Shown piece after piece: positions 60,977-64,000 of a DNA stretch of 64,000 bases (positions are counted from its first letter, which is position 1; each line of letters begins with the position of its first letter). The position numbers and the translations under genes were made by a program. Below the pieces are notes generated by a model. The model had not been told where the DNA came from, searched no databases, and worked only from the letters and a program-made list of their open reading frames with translations. The stretch covers positions 192,450 through 256,449 of the forward strand of contig NZ_NEJP01000005.1 of NCBI RefSeq assembly GCF_002113125.1, written 5' to 3'. This stretch comes from Pseudomonas sp. B20(2017). Its GTDB lineage: Bacteria; Pseudomonadota; Gammaproteobacteria; Pseudomonadales; Pseudomonadaceae.

Positions 60977-61621
60977 TTAGGCACGCACAAACGGGTTCTC
61001 GCGCATTTCATCCCCCAGACGCGTATCCGGCCCATGTCCGGCCACAACGGTCGCGTCCTCATCCAGGGTGTACAGCCGCTGCTTGATCGATCGCACGATG
61101 GTCGCCTGATCGCCGCCCCACAAATCCGTGCGCCCTACTCCGCGACGAAACAATGTGTCGCCGGCTATCAACAGCTTAGCCTCGGAAAACCAGAAGCTCA
61201 TGGAACCTGGCGTATGCCCCGGGGTGTGCAGCGCCACGCCACAACCACAGGCCAGCTCTTCATCGTCGCTCAACCAGCGATCGGGAGACGGCACCGGGGT
61301 GTAAGGCACGCCGAACATCTGGCATTGCATCTCGAGGTTGTCCCACAGGAACTGATCCTCTTTGTGCAGATGCAAGGTGGCGCCGGTCTTCTCTTTCATC
61401 TGGCCGGAAGCCAGGAAGTGATCGAGGTGCGCGTGGGTGTGAATGATGCTGACCACTTTCAGGCCCAGCGCATCGAGGCGCGCCATGATCAGGTCAGGAT
61501 TGCCGCCTGGATCGACGACGATGGCTTTTTTGGTGATCGGGTCGCCGATGATCGTGCAATTGCACTGGAGCGGGCCGACGGGGAAGGTTTCGCGGATGAG
61601 AGAAGGCGTTACAACTGACAT
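60977..61621 (-). CDS. MBL-fold metallo-hydrolase (glyoxalase II-like)
   Basis: 214 residues from the ATG at 61621 (MSVVTPSLIR). Metal motifs HTHAHLDH (about 66-73), the HTPGHTPGS segment (about 135) and LIAGDTLFRRGVGRTDLWGG (about 155) are intact, and GHGPDTRLGDEMRENPF closes the site. The layout fits the YcbL/glyoxalase II-like group that hydrolyses thioesters, but the actual substrate is not known. Confidence 0.9.
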   Translation of the reverse strand: MSVVTPSLIRETFPVGPLQCNCTIIGDPITKKAIVVDPGGNPDLIMARLDALGLKVVSIIHTHAHLDHFLASGQMKEKTGATLHLHKEDQFLWDNLEMQCQMFGVPYTPVPSPDRWLSDDEELACGCGVALHTPGHTPGSMSFWFSEAKLLIAGDTLFRRGVGRTDLWGGDQATIVRSIKQRLYTLDEDATVVAGHGPDTRLGDEMRENPFVRA

Positions 61622-61707
61622 GAAAAATCCTCGACAGGCGGCGGACAGCATTTTTTCAGAATTCTACTGCACACGCCGATACAGAGTGCCAGGCCAGTAA
61701 TTTGACG

Positions 61708-61750
61708 CCACTAATCAGAAATAGTGGCCATATGATGTCAAATGTATAAA
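61708..61750 (+). promoter_or_regulatory. Palindrome and -10 box before the metalloprotease gene
   Basis: A palindrome GCCACTA-N8-TAGTGGC (61708-61729) lies inside a larger inverted repeat TTTGAC (61702-61707) / GTCAAA (61738-61743). A TATAAA -10 candidate follows at 61745-61750, about 73 bases before the start codon. It looks like an operator overlapping a promoter; the regulator is unknown. Confidence 0.5.
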
Positions 61751-61822
61751 TTCTGGTGCAAAATCGCGTTTTTTTTGTAGCGGCCGCATTCAGGAAGGGT
61801 CGCATAGCTCTCAGGAAATCCT

Positions 61823-64000
61823 ATGCCAACGCCCAAGACGTATTCGATCAGTTTGCCCTCCACGCTGACAGGCAATGCCCTCGTCGACAGCCTCATCTCC
61901 GGCACCTATTGGCTGGGAGCCAACTGGAGTCCGACTGGGCCGACCAACCTGAGCTATAGCTTCATGGCACCGGTCACTTCGTATTTCGTGACCGATTACA
62001 GCCCCGACAACGAATACAACGCACTGTATGAGCTCACGGCCGGACAAAAAACCGCAATCACCAGCGCGCTGGGCGCCTGGAGTGCCGTCGCCAACCTCAA
62101 CTTCACGCTGACCACCGACACCCTTTTCAACGTCGGTGACATGCGTTTTGGCGGCTATCGCTTGATGGACGACAAGACCGCTGCGTGGGCTTACTTCCCG
62201 GCCAATACGCCAGTCGCCGGCGATGTCTGGATCGGTCCGCAGACCAATGATCCGAACCCGGGCAAAGGCACCTACGACTACATGACGTTCGTGCATGAAA
62301 TCGGCCATGCGCTGGGACTCAAGCACCCGTTCGACGCCAGCTCGACCAACAAGACCCTGCTCGACCCGACGCTCGATGATGTTCACTTCACGGTGATGAG
62401 CTACAACAGCAATTATTCCTACCAGCCAACCACGCCAATGGTGCTGGACATCATCGCGATCCAGAGCCTGTATGGCGCCAACATGGCGTGGCAGGCCGGT
62501 GACACTGTTTACAAGTGGGCAGCCAACCAGTCGATTTTCGAGACCATCTGGGATGGCGGCGGCAACGACACCATCGATGGCAGCAACCAGCTCGCGGCCG
62601 TCAGCATCAACCTCAATGAAGGCGCTTACAGCCAGATCGGCAAGGCGTTCATCGATTACAACAACCAGACCGCGATTAATGACGGGCTGGCGATTGCCTA
62701 CGGGGCCAAGATCGAGAACGCCATCGGTTCTGCGTTCAACGACATCCTCACCGGTAACGCACTGAACAACACGCTTGATGGCGGCGCAGGTGCCGACACC
62801 ATGTCCGGTGGCGACGGCGTCGACACCTACTACGTCGACAACGTCGGCGATGTAGTAATCGAAACCGATGCCTCGCTGACCGCCCTTGACCGCGTATTCG
62901 CGTCCATCGATTACACCCTCGGCAACAACGTCGAAAACCTGATCCTGACCGGCACCGGCAACCTCAACGGTACCGGCAACTCGGTCAATAACCGCATCAC
63001 CGGTAACGATGGCAATAACATCCTTGATGGCAGCACAGGCGCTGACACATTGATTGGCGGACTCGGCAACGACACCTATATCGTCGACAACGTCGGCGAC
63101 ACCATCGTCGAAACCAGCACCCTGGCCGGCGAGATCGACAGTGTCTGGTCGTCGGTCGACTTCACCTTGAGCGCCAACATAGAAGTCCTCTCGCTTTCCG
63201 GTACCGCCAATCTCAACGGCACCGGCAACAGCGGCGTTAACTACATCAATGGTAATTCGGGCAACAACATCCTCGATGGTGGCGCGGGTGCCGACGTCCT
63301 GAATGGCGGCTTGGGCAATGACACTTATATCGTCGACAACATCGGCGACACGGTGACTGAAAGCAGCACGCTGGCCAGCGAAATCGACACCGTGCGCGCG
63401 TCGGTGAACTGGACTCTGGGCGCCAACCTGGAAAACCTCGTGCTCACCGGCGATGCGATCAACGGCACCGGTAACGCGCTGGACAACACGCTGACCGGTA
63501 ACGCTGCAGCCAACACCCTCAATGGCGGCGCAGGTGCCGACACCATGATCGGCGGTGATGGCGTCGACACCTACTACGTCGACGACGTCGGCGATGTAGT
63601 GATCGAAACCGATGCCTCGCTGACCGCACTCGACCGCGTGTTCGCATCCATCGACTACACCCTCGGCGCCAACGTCGAAAACCTGATCCTGACCGGCACG
63701 GCCAACCTCAACGGCACCGGCAGCGCGGTCAGCAACCGCATCACCGGCAACGACGGCAATAACATTATTGACGGCGGCCTGGGTGCCGACACGCTGATCG
63801 GTGGTCTGGGCAATGACACCTATATCGTCGACAACGTCGGCGACACCGTCACCGAAACCAGCACCCTGGCGAACGAGATCGACACCGTACGTGCATCGGT
63901 TGACTGGACACTCGGCGCCAACCTGGAAAACCTCGTGCTCACCGGCAACGCCGTCAACGGCACCGGTAACGCGCTGAACAACACGTTGACCGGCAACGTA
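61823..64000 (+). CDS. M10-type zinc metalloprotease with long RTX-like repeat region (incomplete)
   Basis: 726 codons to the right edge with no stop, so longer than this. ATG at 61823 with AGGA 7 bases upstream. No Sec signal peptide. The catalytic motif HEIGHALGLKH (158-168) and Met-turn VMSY (Met192) match serralysins. From about 265 on come Ca-binding RTX-like nonapeptides (GGAGADTMSGGDGVDTYYV, GGLGNDTYIVDN). Five units of about 82 residues are seen, each with VDNVGD, a variable middle, NLxLTG and GTGN. Such proteins usually leave by type I secretion through a C-terminal signal, which would lie outside the window. Serralysins are about 480 residues, so this one is clearly extended. Confidence 0.88.
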   Translation, partial: MPTPKTYSISLPSTLTGNALVDSLISGTYWLGANWSPTGPTNLSYSFMAPVTSYFVTDYSPDNEYNALYELTAGQKTAITSALGAWSAVANLNFTLTTDTLFNVGDMRFGGYRLMDDKTAAWAYFPANTPVAGDVWIGPQTNDPNPGKGTYDYMTFVHEIGHALGLKHPFDASSTNKTLLDPTLDDVHFTVMSYNSNYSYQPTTPMVLDIIAIQSLYGANMAWQAGDTVYKWAANQSIFETIWDGGGNDTIDGSNQLAAVSINLNEGAYSQIGKAFIDYNNQTAINDGLAIAYGAKIENAIGSAFNDILTGNALNNTLDGGAGADTMSGGDGVDTYYVDNVGDVVIETDASLTALDRVFASIDYTLGNNVENLILTGTGNLNGTGNSVNNRITGNDGNNILDGSTGADTLIGGLGNDTYIVDNVGDTIVETSTLAGEIDSVWSSVDFTLSANIEVLSLSGTANLNGTGNSGVNYINGNSGNNILDGGAGADVLNGGLGNDTYIVDNIGDTVTESSTLASEIDTVRASVNWTLGANLENLVLTGDAINGTGNALDNTLTGNAAANTLNGGAGADTMIGGDGVDTYYVDDVGDVVIETDASLTALDRVFASIDYTLGANVENLILTGTANLNGTGSAVSNRITGNDGNNIIDGGLGADTLIGGLGNDTYIVDNVGDTVTETSTLANEIDTVRASVDWTLGANLENLVLTGNAVNGTGNALNNTLTGNV

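Overview
The window is chromosomal DNA of a Pseudomonas species, most likely of the P. fluorescens group. The grounds are high GC, a complete Pseudomonas-type division and cell-wall (dcw) cluster, type A RNase P RNA, an OprD-family porin, NorR next to flavohaemoglobin, and several inverted REP pairs of the type with GTGGGAGC cores in intergenic gaps. No plasmid, phage, IS element, CRISPR array, tRNA or rRNA gene was seen.

Layout. (1) 1-3072, minus strand: start of the cyoABC cytochrome bo3 quinol oxidase operon, followed by an 800-base gap, dsbB and a secreted SnoaL-like protein. (2) 5228-8128: hmp and norR, divergent, sharing a control region with three NorR boxes and a sigma54-like promoter. 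(3) 8253-13542: cheV with a sigma28-type promoter, a GNAT gene, small proteins, a YkgJ-type cysteine-cluster protein, an Aer-like receptor and a DUF6124-type protein. (4) 13543-14492: a 950-base gene-free gap full of dispersed repeats. (5) 14493-24380, plus strand: an RND efflux adaptor and pump with an adjoining metal-type two-component system, a small secreted protein, an OprD-type porin and a dCACHE-GGDEF diguanylate cyclase. (6) 24442-42259, minus strand: the full dcw cluster mraZ-rsmH-ftsL-ftsI-murE-murF-mraY-murD-ftsW-murG-murC-ddlB-ftsQ-ftsA-ftsZ-lpxC, mostly with overlapping or nearly touching genes, driven from a sigma70 promoter with three MraZ boxes. (7) 42664-52556: rnpB, rsmI, lpoA-yraN-gmhA-dolP, sspA-sspB, petABC (cytochrome bc1) and rplM-rpsI. 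(8) 52801-61621: a Tas-like aldo/keto reductase, an acyl-CoA dehydrogenase, a GlxA-type regulator, trpS, zapE, an alpha/beta hydrolase, zapG, an OmpA-type lipoprotein and an MBL-fold hydrolase. (9) 61823 to the right edge: an incomplete M10-type metalloprotease with a long, nested RTX-like repeat region.

Much of the window is core housekeeping: envelope growth and division (dcw, lpoA, zapE, zapG, dolP, gmhA), respiration (cyo, pet) and translation (rplM, rpsI, trpS, rsmI, rnpB). The accessory content is concentrated in 3-24 kb and after 61.6 kb. I found no clear new multi-gene defence or biosynthetic system. The observations most worth following up are the repeat-rich metalloprotease with a palindrome in front of it, the very long hairpin between petC and sspA, and the structured repeats in the 13.5-14.5 kb gap.
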